Positions 26,376-35,168 of a stretch of 64,000 bases of DNA are shown here, in pieces (position 1 is the stretch's first letter; every line of letters begins with the position of its first letter). The notes beneath the pieces are model-generated. The model did no database searches and was not told where the DNA came from. It saw nothing but the letters and a program-made list of their open reading frames with translations. Position numbers and translations under genes: made by a program. Origin of the DNA: Planctomycetaceae bacterium (GTDB lineage Bacteria > Planctomycetota > Planctomycetia > Pirellulales > Thermoguttaceae); the NCBI GenBank assembly GCA_012719125.1, contig JAAYAY010000024.1, forward strand, positions 62,001-126,000, written 5' to 3'.

Positions 26376-27479
26376 ATGAACGTCCCGTCCGACCCCCATC
26401 AATGTGGCAAACCCTCCGAAGAGGCTGTTTCAGCCGAGTTGATTCGGAGGCCAATGGAAGTCAACGCGTCCTCGGTCCCCAAAGGTCGCTACGTGGCGGA
26501 TTTGATCGAGACGATCCGCAAATCGGCCGACGGGCTGGCTCAGGATCAGACGAGCCGGGGTGATTTGAAGATCCTCAGTCGCACACTCCGCGAGCTTCGC
26601 TACGCCTTCAAAGTCTTTGGGCCCTATCGGCACACGCACAAGGTGGCCGTGTTCGGCTCGGCCCGCACCCCGGAGAGCGATCCCTGTTTCCGGCAGGCAG
26701 AAACGTTCGGCAGGGCCATGGCCGAGGCGGGTTGGCTCGTCGTGACGGGAGCGGGCGGCGGGATCATGGAGGCAGGCCACCAGGGCGCCGGACGCGACAA
26801 CTCGATGGGATTGAACATCATGCTCCCCTTCGAGCAAGCGGCCAATTCCGTCGTGGCCGGTGATCCGAAACTCGTCTACATGAAGTACTTCTTCACACGG
26901 AAACTGGTGTTTGTCAAGGAAAGCAACGCTATCTGCCTGTTGCCCGGCGGCTTCGGCACCCTCGACGAAGGTCTCGAAGTGTTGACCCTACTACAAACGG
27001 GCAAACGCGACATGGTGCCCATCGTCTTCCTCGATGCCCCGGGTGGGACCTACTGGCGGACGTTCCTGGACTTCGTCAAAGAGCACCTGCTCGACGGTGG
27101 GATGATCGAACCGCAGGACCTCTCCCTGTTCAAGCTCACCGATCGAGCCGACGAAGCTGTGGAAGAGATCCTCACGTTCTTCCGCGTCTACCACAGCATG
27201 CGTTACGTTCGCGAGAAGCTCGTGCTCCGCCTGACTGCGGCTCCGGACGAAGCCGGTATGGAGCAAATTCAGCAGAAGTTCTCCGGTATCCTCTCGAGGG
27301 GACAATTCCTAGTGTCCGGTCCACTGAGCGAAGAGCGCGACGAACCGGACCTGGCAGAGCTTCCCCGTCTCGTCTTCCACTTCAACCGCCGGGATCTGGG
27401 GCGGCTGCGGCAGTTGATTGACTGGTTGAATGCGAATGTCCCGCCGGGCGATTCCTTGCGGTCGAGCCCCAGCGAATAG
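26376..27479 (+). CDS. LOG-family (TIGR00730-like) Rossmann protein, long form
   Basis: LOG enzymes are cytokinin-riboside phosphate phosphoribohydrolases or related nucleotide hydrolases. Signature segments are present: VFGSARTPESDP, TGAGGGIMEAGHQGA and LPGGFGTLDEGLEVLTLLQT (PGGxGTxxE). At 367 residues it is about twice the usual length: an extra N-terminal helical part (about 1-95) and a C-terminal part (about 270-367, ending in a domain with LPRLVFHFNRRDLGRLRQLI). ATG 26376 is chosen over a TTG at 26346; ATG at 26454 with GGAGG is also possible. A TATAAT at 26323-26328 may be its -10. Confidence 0.85.
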   Translation: MNVPSDPHQCGKPSEEAVSAELIRRPMEVNASSVPKGRYVADLIETIRKSADGLAQDQTSRGDLKILSRTLRELRYAFKVFGPYRHTHKVAVFGSARTPESDPCFRQAETFGRAMAEAGWLVVTGAGGGIMEAGHQGAGRDNSMGLNIMLPFEQAANSVVAGDPKLVYMKYFFTRKLVFVKESNAICLLPGGFGTLDEGLEVLTLLQTGKRDMVPIVFLDAPGGTYWRTFLDFVKEHLLDGGMIEPQDLSLFKLTDRADEAVEEILTFFRVYHSMRYVREKLVLRLTAAPDEAGMEQIQQKFSGILSRGQFLVSGPLSEERDEPDLAELPRLVFHFNRRDLGRLRQLIDWLNANVPPGDSLRSSPSE

Positions 27480-27480
27480 G

Positions 27481-27651
27481 TCAGCCTTGCGATTGCTTGA
27501 CGGACCAGAACCAAACGACAAGACCGATCAGGCCAATTACGCAGCCGACAGTTTGAAGGAACCCTTGTGTCTGGCTGTGGCTGACGAAAGAGCCGGCAGC
27601 CAAAAGAATAGCGCCGGAAAGGACAAGGATTGAAGCGCTGATACTTTTCAT
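27481..27651 (-). CDS. Small two-helix membrane protein
   Basis: A 56-residue frame from ATG at 27651 to TGA at 27481. It encodes two hydrophobic stretches: ISASILVLSGAILLAAGSFV and LQTVGCVIGLIGLVVWFW, joined by a short polar loop SHSQTQGF, ending in KQSQG. The hydrophobic pattern over the full length argues for a real gene, but there is no Shine-Dalgarno before the ATG. The stop abuts the LOG gene stop (convergent). Confidence 0.5.
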   Translation of the reverse strand: MKSISASILVLSGAILLAAGSFVSHSQTQGFLQTVGCVIGLIGLVVWFWSVKQSQG

Positions 27652-27798
27652 GGTAAAACCGTGGAGGAGAGCGGCTGCGATTCAAATGGTGGGGCTTCGC
27701 CGCCTGAAGCGCAAATTGAAGGGGATGTGTTGATCGTGTGCTGTCGATCATCCGAAATTCTTCCACACTGGAGTTCCTCGTCAAGACGGAAAGTCACC

Positions 27799-28146
27799 AT
27801 GAACGACATTTTTGACAAAGAATCGCTCCTCGACCGGATCGACAACGACATGGAGTTTCTCTCAGAAACGGTGGAGATGCTGGAGGAAGACGGTCCCGAT
27901 CTGCTTGGCCAGATCCGCAGCGCCATCGACGCGGCCGATAGCGAGACGCTCGCCGTGGCCGCCCATACCTACAAGGGAATGGTGGCTAACTTCTGTGCCG
28001 ATTCAACGGTCGAGTCGGCGCTCAAGCTCGAATTGATGGGCAAGGGCGGCGACCTCGCAGGAGCCCACGAGGCCCTGGCCGTCCTCGAAGATCGGGCCGG
28101 CCGGCTTACGGCAGCCCTACGGGAGCTCCTGCGGGGCAACGGATAA
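27799..28146 (+). CDS. Histidine phosphotransfer (HPt) domain protein
   Basis: 115-residue four-helix HPt protein that relays phosphate between a histidine kinase and a response regulator. The active His is H56 in LAVAAHTYKGMVANFCA, the HPt motif. ATG at 27799 is preferred over the GTG at 27661, since the extra residues are unlike the domain. Its TAA overlaps the ATG of the next gene (TAATG), so both are made together and the receiver of the next protein is the obvious partner. Confidence 0.88.
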   Translation: MNDIFDKESLLDRIDNDMEFLSETVEMLEEDGPDLLGQIRSAIDAADSETLAVAAHTYKGMVANFCADSTVESALKLELMGKGGDLAGAHEALAVLEDRAGRLTAALRELLRGNG

Positions 28147-29330
28147 TGAAAGTCCTCATTGCCGAAGACGATCGAATCTCCCGCCGCATGCTGCAGCGCC
28201 AGCTCGAGGAGTGGGGGCACGACGTGGTCGCCGCCGTCGACGGCAGAGACGCCTGGGAAAAGTTCCAGGCGGATGAGTATTCGATCGTCGTCAGCGACTG
28301 GATGATGCCCGAAATGGACGGGATCGACCTGGTTCGCCGGATCCGCAAGTCGGAGACGGCGGGCTACGTGTACGTGATCCTGCTGACGGCTCGATCGAAG
28401 AAAGAAGACATCATTGTCGGCATGGAGGCGGGGGCCGACGACTTCCTCAGCAAACCCTTCGACCGGGGCGAATTGCGGGTACGATTGCGGGCCGGCGAGC
28501 GGATCATTCACCTGGAACGCAGCCTGGCCCAGCGAAACGCGCAGCTTCAGGAAGCCAACAAGCGGATGACGCGCGACCTGGAGGCCGCCGCCAAGGTCCA
28601 GCAATCCCTGCTTCCCAGCTCCCTGCCCGAGGTTCCCCAGGCCCGCTTTGCCTGGCATTATCGTCCCTGCGACGAACTGGCCGGCGACTTCTTGAACGTG
28701 CTTCGCCTGGGGGAAAGGCACGTGGGGATCTACGTGGCCGACGTCAGCGGGCACGGCGTGGCCGCGTCGCTCCTGTCGGTCTCGATCAGCCGGGTGATGA
28801 CTCCTCACGCGACGGCATCGTCGCTGCTGCTCAAGCCGGACGCCTCCGGTAAATACCGCGTGGTTGCGCCCGGCGAGGTGGTTGCGGAACTCAACCGCCG
28901 TTTCCCGATGGAGGAGTGCGGCGATCGCTACTTCACCATCATCTACGGAGTTCTCGATCTGGAATCGCTCGAATTCCGCTACGCCTCGGCCGGTCATCCG
29001 CCGGTGGTCGTGGTTCCGTCGAAGCGGGCTCCCGAGGCGCTCGAAGTTGCCAGCCTTGCCGTCGGGTGGGTTCCCGACGTCGAGTATGAAGAACACTCCG
29101 TCCGGTTGGCTTCCGGCGACCGATTCCTGCTCTACACCGACGGCATTCCCGAGGCCATGAATTCCGACATGGAGCAGTTTGGCCAGGAGCGAATGCTGGC
29201 GTCGATCGATGGGTTGCGATGCGAAACGCTCGACGCGAGCGTGGCCTCGCTGGTCCGCACGGTTGAGAGTTGGTGCGGCGGCACCGGCCCCAAGGACGAC
29301 GTCTCGCTGCTGGCCGTCGAGATCGTGTAG
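28146..29330 (+). CDS. Response regulator with PP2C-type (RsbU-like) phosphatase output
   Basis: 394 residues. Receiver domain 1-125 with acidic pocket EDD, phosphoacceptor D51 (IVVSDWMMPEMDG), Thr of LLTARSKKED and Lys of SKPFDRGEL. A coiled-coil linker (about 128-155) leads to the SpoIIE/RsbU PP2C domain: SLLPSSLPEVPQ, DELAGDFLNV, YVADVSGHGVAASLLS, and the C-terminal GPKDDVSLLAVE metal ligand. It should dephosphorylate a STAS-type antagonist; the STAS protein at 25889 is the nearest candidate. Controlled through the HPt protein directly upstream. Confidence 0.92.
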   Translation: MKVLIAEDDRISRRMLQRQLEEWGHDVVAAVDGRDAWEKFQADEYSIVVSDWMMPEMDGIDLVRRIRKSETAGYVYVILLTARSKKEDIIVGMEAGADDFLSKPFDRGELRVRLRAGERIIHLERSLAQRNAQLQEANKRMTRDLEAAAKVQQSLLPSSLPEVPQARFAWHYRPCDELAGDFLNVLRLGERHVGIYVADVSGHGVAASLLSVSISRVMTPHATASSLLLKPDASGKYRVVAPGEVVAELNRRFPMEECGDRYFTIIYGVLDLESLEFRYASAGHPPVVVVPSKRAPEALEVASLAVGWVPDVEYEEHSVRLASGDRFLLYTDGIPEAMNSDMEQFGQERMLASIDGLRCETLDASVASLVRTVESWCGGTGPKDDVSLLAVEIV

Positions 29331-29333
29331 CGT

Positions 29334-29372
29334 GTCGATCGCGACAAGGACGGCTACGTGACCCAGGAAGAA
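29334..29372 (+). pseudogene. EF-hand loop fragment
   Basis: Right after the phosphatase stop, one frame reads VDRDKDGYVTQEEH, which contains a textbook 12-residue calcium loop (D-x-D-x-D-G-x-V-x-x-x-E). No start or neighbouring second loop is present, so this is probably a remnant of an EF-hand gene. A chance match cannot be excluded. Confidence 0.35.
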
Positions 29373-29731
29373 CACCGACCACCTGAGGCGGGGCGGGGCG
29401 GAGGAGATCGTCGCGGCCTCCGGCTTCTCCATGATGCTGCTGGCCCAGTCGGCCTTGTTCCATGGACTGAGCACCGTGTGTCGCCACCTGCTGGAGATTT
29501 CCGGCGACACCAACGAGATCTACATGCTTCCCGTCCCCGAGTCGTTCATGGGAAAGAGCTTTGCCGAACTCGGCGCCGCCATCCTCCAGAACCGCAACCC
29601 GTTCCATCCTCATCGGCGCCTGCACGAAGAACGGAATCCTCGTCAACCCTCGCGGGCACGAAATGACCGTATTCGAAAAAGATGACCGGGTGATTATTAT
29701 CGCCTTCGAGCGACCGGAGAGGTTGGTGTAG
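29362..29731 (+). pseudogene. Remnant of a potassium-channel RCK (TrkA-N/TrkA-C) domain
   Basis: Frame 1 from 29362 reads KNTDHLRRGGAEEIVAAS, then MMLLAQSALFHGLSTVCR and GDTNEIYMLPVPESFMGKSF, which match the end of a TrkA-N domain and a TrkA-C domain of ion-channel regulators. Between about 29590 and 29607 the frame shifts by one base: the protein continues in frame 2 as ILIGACTKNGILVNPRG then TVFEKDDRVIIIAFERPE up to TAG at 29731. The channel and most of the RCK-N part are missing and there is no start codon with a ribosome site. The 3' end overlaps the PEP-CTERM gene on the other strand. Confidence 0.7.
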
Positions 29732-30434
29732 CGTGGGACGGGCCGGCATGCCGTCGCCTTCGGGCAGCTAGCCCCGCACCACAGGCACCCAACAATCCCC
29801 AGACGGCAAGCGCCGTCGGTTCGGGAACCGTGCCGGGTAGGAACGTGTCGAACCCGTCGAGTTCGAAGACCCTGGGGCCGATAGCTCGAGAATCGGTCCA
29901 AGGTGCTTGAGTGAACTCCGCCCGGAAGAACTTCGCCTCGACAGGCGCGACATTCGACTCGAGATAAACGTGCAGATAATAGGAGAAGCCGGGGCCGGTG
30001 TCATAGATTGTTGTCCAGTTGCCAGCACCGTCGCCCCATAGCAGCTTGAATCGATTGAAAGCCCTGCGATTCATCCCTTCGTTCTGGGCATGCAACATGA
30101 AGCTCCGAAGCGTGACTGCATCGGGTGTGTGCCACTCGACGAAATGTACATACCCAGGCTGTACAGACCCACCTTGGTAGTAAGGGCTGTTGTAGTCCTT
30201 GAATAGCGTCACCCCAGCGCCCAAAGGTGCGTAGGTGCCTCCAAACATGTCTCGAACATCGGACCGGTAGCTGTCGGAGTAATGCAACGCTCCACTGGTT
30301 GCGTCAACAACAGTTCCTTGCGACATGTCCCAGAGGTCATCGTAGGAGTCGACTGCAGACCAAGCGGGAGCCGGCAGAGCAATGACGGCGAGAATCGCCA
30401 GAAAACTTGCTACACAGAATACGAAACAACGCAT
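29697..30434 (-). CDS. PEP-CTERM sorted secreted protein
   Basis: 245 residues. Signal peptide at 1-27 (CVASFLAILAVIALPAPAWS). The body is a beta-sandwich-like domain (YVHFVEWHTPDAVTLRSF, RFKLLWGDGAGNWTTIYDTG), similar to discoidin-type carbohydrate-binding folds by pattern only. The sorting signal VPEPTALAVWGLLGACGAGL plus AARRRR is clear; it directs exosortase processing and export with exopolysaccharide. Oddly, about 19 more residues follow the Arg cluster (HAGPSHATPTSPVARRR), whereas such proteins normally end there. The extra part runs into the RCK remnant. GAGGGGG is the likely ribosome site. Confidence 0.85.
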   Translation of the reverse strand: MRCFVFCVASFLAILAVIALPAPAWSAVDSYDDLWDMSQGTVVDATSGALHYSDSYRSDVRDMFGGTYAPLGAGVTLFKDYNSPYYQGGSVQPGYVHFVEWHTPDAVTLRSFMLHAQNEGMNRRAFNRFKLLWGDGAGNWTTIYDTGPGFSYYLHVYLESNVAPVEAKFFRAEFTQAPWTDSRAIGPRVFELDGFDTFLPGTVPEPTALAVWGLLGACGAGLAARRRRHAGPSHATPTSPVARRR

Positions 30435-31044
30435 CAGTTTTCCCCCTCGTTTGGAGCGAGCCGCGGTCAGCCTGGATCATGCGGCCACAGCACGCTTAGG
30501 ATTGGTGACGACGTCCGTTTCGTTTCCTGAAGATCTCCGAAATGTTGTGACTAAAAAACTGACAAGCCACCCTGTCTATTATGCTATAGGCCGCCAACAC
30601 GCCATTCCTGACAGAAGAAAACTCACAATTTGTCAAAAACCCCTCTAGGTATGGGGTAGAGTGTTGTCGCCTTGAATAACTCACACAACAAATATGGGAA
30701 TTAGGCATGTTTTGCCCCACCAAGGGTATACACAGACAGAACCGATGCAGGTAGGGGCGATCGGTCACCGTACTTCAGAGTTACTCGCTGACGACAACGT
30801 CGGTACCGGCCGAAAATCCGGGTGTTCCCGGTACTTCAGATTCCGCCAACCGAAGTGGGAGCTGCAGCAAGACGCCTTGGAATTCACCCAAGCGGCCAAC
30901 CCTCGGCCTCGTTCACAATCGTAATCCTAATCGTACTCCTGACCGGTTCGCCCTTCACTGACCACAGATGTGCGCAAAGAGGAGGATTACGATCAAGAGT
31001 ACGATTATGATTAAGATCAAGAACAAGGAGGGTGCAGAAATCTG
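30435..31044. other. AT-richer intergenic region with repeats
   Basis: 610 bp with no credible gene. The stretch 30540-30730 is clearly richer in A/T than its surroundings. ACTTCAGA occurs twice (near 30771 and 30834), and an imperfect inverted repeat fills 30917-31018. It may be scar tissue of a lost mobile element or the control region of the PEP-CTERM gene. Confidence 0.4.
30917..31018. repeat. Imperfect inverted repeat of ATCGTAATC-type units
   Basis: Left arm 30917-30940 (AATCGTAATCCTAATCGTAC followed by TCCT) and right arm 30995-31018 (AGAGTACGATTATGATTAAG followed by ATCA) are near reverse complements. The low-complexity style (ATCGTAATC repeated) points to a dispersed intergenic repeat rather than a gene-specific operator. 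Confidence 0.5.
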
Positions 31045-32241
31045 CTAAACCGAGTACGTCGGCACCTTCAGTCTCTCGCCGTCTTTCAAACAGGATTGAC
31101 TGGCCACGATGCCGCAGACGGTCATATTGAGGGCCTGGGCGATGTTGACCAGCGGTGTGCGATCCTCGATCACCGACAGAGTGAATTCGTTGCACAGATA
31201 CCCGTGGGAACCGCCGTGGCCGCCGGGCTTGACGTTGGGCGGGAGCGGCGGGCGGGTGATGTCGGGCAGTTCCTTCATGGTGCCCTGGTACTCGAGGCCG
31301 TCCATCCAGCCCTGCTCGCCGAACACGCGGCCCGTTTCGCCCCCCTTGCTGCGAATGCCCTTGCACATGAGCATGCGAGAGGTGCCCCCCTCGGCCGTCT
31401 TGAACAGGGCGATCTGGTCGGTGAAGACGTTGCCGTATTCATTCGCACCCGGCTGGTACGATTCGAAGCCCGCGTTGGAGCCCGTGCACGAGACCGACGT
31501 GAACGGCTTGTCGGTCACGCCGACGTAGTAGGCCGTCGAGTGGGTGGGGTACCACAGAGGAATGCAACCGACTCGCCAGTTCTTGTACGAGCCAATCTGG
31601 TAGGAATGGAAGTGGTAGTACTCGCCCTCGGAATAGACCAACTTGCCAAATCCGCCGGCCTTGTAGATCTGGCGCATGGCGTAGAGGTCTTCATGGAAAC
31701 ACGAAGTCTCCATCATCATGTACTTCAGCCCGCTCGTCTTGACCGCCTCGTACAGCCGGTCGGCGTCTTCCAGCGAGCCCCAGACGGCGGGCACGGCGCA
31801 GCAAACGTGTTTGCCGTGCTTGAGCACCTCAATGCAATGCCGGACGTGGCTGGGGGCGTCGGTGGCGAGGAAGATCGCCTCGATCTTGTCGTCCTCGACC
31901 ATCTCTTCCAGGGAGGGATAGGTCTTCTCGCAGCGGCAGGCCTTGGCCAACTCCGCGCAACGATCGGGAAACAGGTCGCTGACCGCCACCACGTCGACGT
32001 TGGGATGGTCCTGGAAGCTGAACGCGGCGCCGAACTTGCACGTGCCGTATCCTACGATCCCGACGCGAAGCTTGCGATCGGAGACCGGCTTCCATTCCTT
32101 CGAGGCGTTCGGGTCGACCGGTGTCTCCTCGAAGCCCTGGATCTTCTTCTCCTGAGCGGATGCGGCACCGCCGAAGCCGACGGCCGCAGCGCCGAGCCCC
32201 ACGGTCTGCAGAAAAGAACGACGTGAAGTGGAGTTGCTCAT
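31045..32241 (-). CDS. Gfo/Idh/MocA-family oxidoreductase, Tat-exported (copy 1)
   Basis: 398 residues from ATG at 32241 (GGAGAG upstream); the longer frame to 32406 is spurious. A twin-arginine signal is at the start (SRRSFLQTVGLGAAAVGFGG), so it works in the periplasm. The NAD(P)-binding fold has VGIVGYGTCKFG and ATDAPSHVRHC; EVLKHGKHVCCAVPAVWGSL is the usual E/K-H-V-x-x-E/A-P segment, here with Ala where many members have Glu-Lys-Pro. The C-terminal domain ends with a GGHGGSHGYL motif. Closest relative seen is copy 2 at 36886-38082. It is transcribed after the AlgX-like gene, 90 bp away. Substrate unknown; probably a sugar or glycoside. Confidence 0.9.
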   Translation of the reverse strand: MSNSTSRRSFLQTVGLGAAAVGFGGAASAQEKKIQGFEETPVDPNASKEWKPVSDRKLRVGIVGYGTCKFGAAFSFQDHPNVDVVAVSDLFPDRCAELAKACRCEKTYPSLEEMVEDDKIEAIFLATDAPSHVRHCIEVLKHGKHVCCAVPAVWGSLEDADRLYEAVKTSGLKYMMMETSCFHEDLYAMRQIYKAGGFGKLVYSEGEYYHFHSYQIGSYKNWRVGCIPLWYPTHSTAYYVGVTDKPFTSVSCTGSNAGFESYQPGANEYGNVFTDQIALFKTAEGGTSRMLMCKGIRSKGGETGRVFGEQGWMDGLEYQGTMKELPDITRPPLPPNVKPGGHGGSHGYLCNEFTLSVIEDRTPLVNIAQALNMTVCGIVASQSCLKDGERLKVPTYSV

Positions 32242-32330
32242 GAAAGACTCTCCTTGAGATGTTGGGGAATTGTTCTTCTGCTTTACTCTTTCCACGAGGG
32301 TCGAATTGCCGGATCTCACGTCCGGCCGGC

Positions 32331-33707
32331 CTACATTTCGGGAGGAAGCGGCACGTCCTTCCAGCCGTCCTTCCCATAACTCGCGTCGCGTTCGGCAAAC
32401 TCCCAAATGACGACGCTCTTATTCTCCAGGATCTCCCCATCGACGCTCAACCGTTGCCGCACATCGGTCGCTGCGCCTCCGTCGCTGACGACGTAGTCCA
32501 CCGGCGATTTCAGTTCGTAGGCCAGCAGAGACGGAAAGCCGGCCGAGCCGGGCAGCATCCGTTTCGTTCTCTCGGCAGTCAACACGTTGGTAGCGTCTGT
32601 TTCGCCGTCCGTCTCGGTCAACCGCTCCGCAGTGTCAAGCTCCTCCGCTGATTCCGATTTGACAACCTCACCCAGCGACGCCGGTTCGGCACATTGGTAG
32701 ATCCGGCTGAAGCTGTCGCCCAACAGCAGCACGGACGATTCCATGGGCGTATCGATCAGGTGATCGTTCTTGAACCGTCCGTCCCGTGCGTCCGGTTGCG
32801 GAACCATCGGCCCCACGAGCGGATCGAGAACCCGCTCACAATGCACTTCCTCTGCCGGGCACCGCTCCGACAACGCCGGAATCGATATCATGTCGAGAAG
32901 ATCGCCCCGCCGCCAGACCCGCACTTCTTCGGTCGTGTAGCTCAGCGGGGCCTGCGAGTTCCAACCGAGCCGGTGAAGGCTCTCCGCCACGGCCCGGGCG
33001 GCGACGGCGGCCCCTTGCGGCGTCCAGTGCGTGTCGTCGGCCAGGTAGTAGGATTCGCACGACCCCGAGACAGAGTCGGTCTGGCGGGCTCGTCGGAAGA
33101 CCTCGAAGAGTTGTACCACGGGAACGCCTTGCTGCCGGAGTTCTTCGATCAGGTCTTCGGTCGGCGAGCGGAACTCACCGGAATGTCCCGCAAATCGACG
33201 CGTCAGCATATCGGGGTAAACGCTGGCTTTGCTGGGTACGGGCACGACCAGGAGCTCGATATTGCGCTGCCGCAATTGGTCTCGATACGCAACGATCGCC
33301 CGTACCACGCTGTCCCGGTGTGTCTGACCGGTCGGCGGTGCAGCCCAGATGGAGTCGCTGGGCTCGACTTCTGTTCGGTCCTGCTCAATCAGGTATTGGA
33401 CGCCCGGTTTGTAGAACATCCAGCCGTCGCGGCCCTTGAGCGCCTTGGCGCCTGTGTCGCGCAGTGAAAGAAACAGCCCCTCCTGCATCAGGGGCCGAAT
33501 CGAATCCTGCCCCCACCAGTTGTCTTCGAGGGTCTGCTCGAAGTTGCGCAGGTTCTTCACCGTGGGAGCATCGCGAAATACGTCGGTAGCCTGCACGGGT
33601 CGCTGCTGCCCCATTTCGACAACGACCTGCCACGCCGGCACGCCGAAGATGACGGCCAGGAATCCCAGCACCAAGGTCACCTGCGAGATTCTCGATCCGA
33701 ACGCCAC
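32331..33707 (-). CDS. AlgX/AlgJ-like SGNH-fold protein (polysaccharide O-acetylation)
   Basis: 458 residues, GTG start at 33707 with GGGAG upstream. One N-terminal membrane anchor (VTLVLGFLAVIFGVPAWQVV). The SGNH-like AlgX/AlgJ domain shows GRDGWMFYKPG, the D-x-H motif YYLADDTHWTPQGAAVAA and the nucleophile block SSVLLLGDSFSRIYQ. In alginate systems such proteins transfer acetyl groups to polymer in the periplasm after AlgI passes them across the membrane. It follows the MBOAT gene by 10 bp, fitting that pairing. An acidic Glu/Thr-rich insert lies at about 350-385. Confidence 0.87.
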   Translation of the reverse strand: MAFGSRISQVTLVLGFLAVIFGVPAWQVVVEMGQQRPVQATDVFRDAPTVKNLRNFEQTLEDNWWGQDSIRPLMQEGLFLSLRDTGAKALKGRDGWMFYKPGVQYLIEQDRTEVEPSDSIWAAPPTGQTHRDSVVRAIVAYRDQLRQRNIELLVVPVPSKASVYPDMLTRRFAGHSGEFRSPTEDLIEELRQQGVPVVQLFEVFRRARQTDSVSGSCESYYLADDTHWTPQGAAVAARAVAESLHRLGWNSQAPLSYTTEEVRVWRRGDLLDMISIPALSERCPAEEVHCERVLDPLVGPMVPQPDARDGRFKNDHLIDTPMESSVLLLGDSFSRIYQCAEPASLGEVVKSESAEELDTAERLTETDGETDATNVLTAERTKRMLPGSAGFPSLLAYELKSPVDYVVSDGGAATDVRQRLSVDGEILENKSVVIWEFAERDASYGKDGWKDVPLPPEM

Positions 33708-33717
33708 CTGAGGCTCC

Positions 33718-35124
33718 CTAGAACTGGAAATAGAGGAACGGGTTGAAGGCCTGGGTCGGCATCACGGCCAGGGCAAGCAGGAACAACATCAAAACAAACA
33801 TGGCGGCAGCGAGGTTCAGCCGCTTTTGCGACCAGTCAAAGGCCTGGATCGGCTGGATCGTCAGGATCGCGCAGATCGCCGCCACGGCGAGGTTTCGTAC
33901 GGTGTAGAGTTCGGCCGCGAGCAGCAGGCTGCTGCCCGGCGTCGTCTGAAGGGCAAACATCGCGGCCAGGTAGTCGCCGGCTGCCGTGAGGCTTTCCGCG
34001 CGAAAGAAGACCCAGGCAATCAGCACCAACACAAACGTGATCCCAATTCGCAGTGTCTTCGGCAGCGTTCGATACAGGCTGTTCTTTCCCGCCCACCGTT
34101 CACCCATCAGCAAGGTCCCGTGCATCACGCCCCAGACGAGAAACGTCCAGTTGGCCCCGTGCCACAGCCCCCCCAGGACCATCACGGTCGCCAGGTTGAC
34201 GTAGGTTCGCGACGGTCCGAGACGGTTGCCGCCCAGGGGAATGTAGAGGTAGTCGCGCAAGAACGTGGAGAGCGAGATGTGCCAGCGTCGCCAGAAATCG
34301 GTGATGTTGTCGGCCAGATAGGGGGCGTTGAAGTTCTTGGGAAACTCGAACCCCAGCATCCGGCCCAGTCCCACGGCCATGTCGGAATAGGCCGCGAAGT
34401 CGAAATAGATCTGAAAGGCATAGGCCACGATTCCGAACCAGGCGTCGAGCGTGGTGGGGGCCGCGGCGGCGAAGGCCGCATCGGCCACTTCGCCCATCGG
34501 ATTGGCCAGCAGGATCTTCTTGGCAAAGCCCAGAATGAACAGCGACGTGCCGGCGGAGAAACGCGGCAGCGTGTGCTCGCGATAGACCAACTGTTGGGCG
34601 ACCGTCCGGTAGCGAATGATCGGACCGGCAATCAACTGCGGAAACATCGACACGAAGCAGGCAAAGTCGACCAGCGAGCGGGCTGCCGGGGCGTCGCCGC
34701 GGTAGATGTCGACCGTGTAGCTCAGCGACTGGAACGTGTAGAAGGAGATTCCGATCGGCAAGGTGACCTGAAGCACCGGCAATGGATCGGTGCCGCCCAG
34801 GGCCAGTAAGCGGTTGACACCGTCGGTGAAGAACATCGAGTACTTGAAGAAACCGAGCGCCCCCAGGCTGGCGATCACACTCACTGCCAGCGCCGCGCGG
34901 CTCTGCAGCGACCGGGCGCCTCTGGCTGCGATTATCTTGCCGCACCAGTAGTTGACCAGCGTGGTTGCCAGCATCAAGATCGTGAACCACGGGTTCCACC
35001 AGCCGTAGAAGACATAACTCATCACCGTCAGAAAGGCATTCCGCCAGCCATGCGGCAGGTTGTAGTAAACCAGCAGCAGCAGCGGCAGATAGTAGTAGAT
35101 GAATATGTGGGACGTGAAGACCAT
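33718..35124 (-). CDS. MBOAT-family O-acyltransferase, AlgI-like
   Basis: 468 residues from ATG at 35124 (MVFTSHIFIYYYLPLLLLVY); the longer upstream frame is not protein-like. About ten membrane helices. The AlgI/DltB signature region is present (FPKNFNAPYLADNITDFWRR, WHISLSTFLRDYLYIPLGG) and the invariant His is in GGLWHGANWTFLVWG. It should move acyl groups through the membrane for O-acylation of an exported glycan, with the AlgX-like protein downstream. The 175-residue protein upstream belongs to the same operon (44-bp gap). Confidence 0.93.
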   Translation of the reverse strand: MVFTSHIFIYYYLPLLLLVYYNLPHGWRNAFLTVMSYVFYGWWNPWFTILMLATTLVNYWCGKIIAARGARSLQSRAALAVSVIASLGALGFFKYSMFFTDGVNRLLALGGTDPLPVLQVTLPIGISFYTFQSLSYTVDIYRGDAPAARSLVDFACFVSMFPQLIAGPIIRYRTVAQQLVYREHTLPRFSAGTSLFILGFAKKILLANPMGEVADAAFAAAAPTTLDAWFGIVAYAFQIYFDFAAYSDMAVGLGRMLGFEFPKNFNAPYLADNITDFWRRWHISLSTFLRDYLYIPLGGNRLGPSRTYVNLATVMVLGGLWHGANWTFLVWGVMHGTLLMGERWAGKNSLYRTLPKTLRIGITFVLVLIAWVFFRAESLTAAGDYLAAMFALQTTPGSSLLLAAELYTVRNLAVAAICAILTIQPIQAFDWSQKRLNLAAAMFVLMLFLLALAVMPTQAFNPFLYFQF

Positions 35125-35168
35125 GAACGAACGGCTTGCTGGTAGATTCTTTTCGTCCGACTGCCCAG

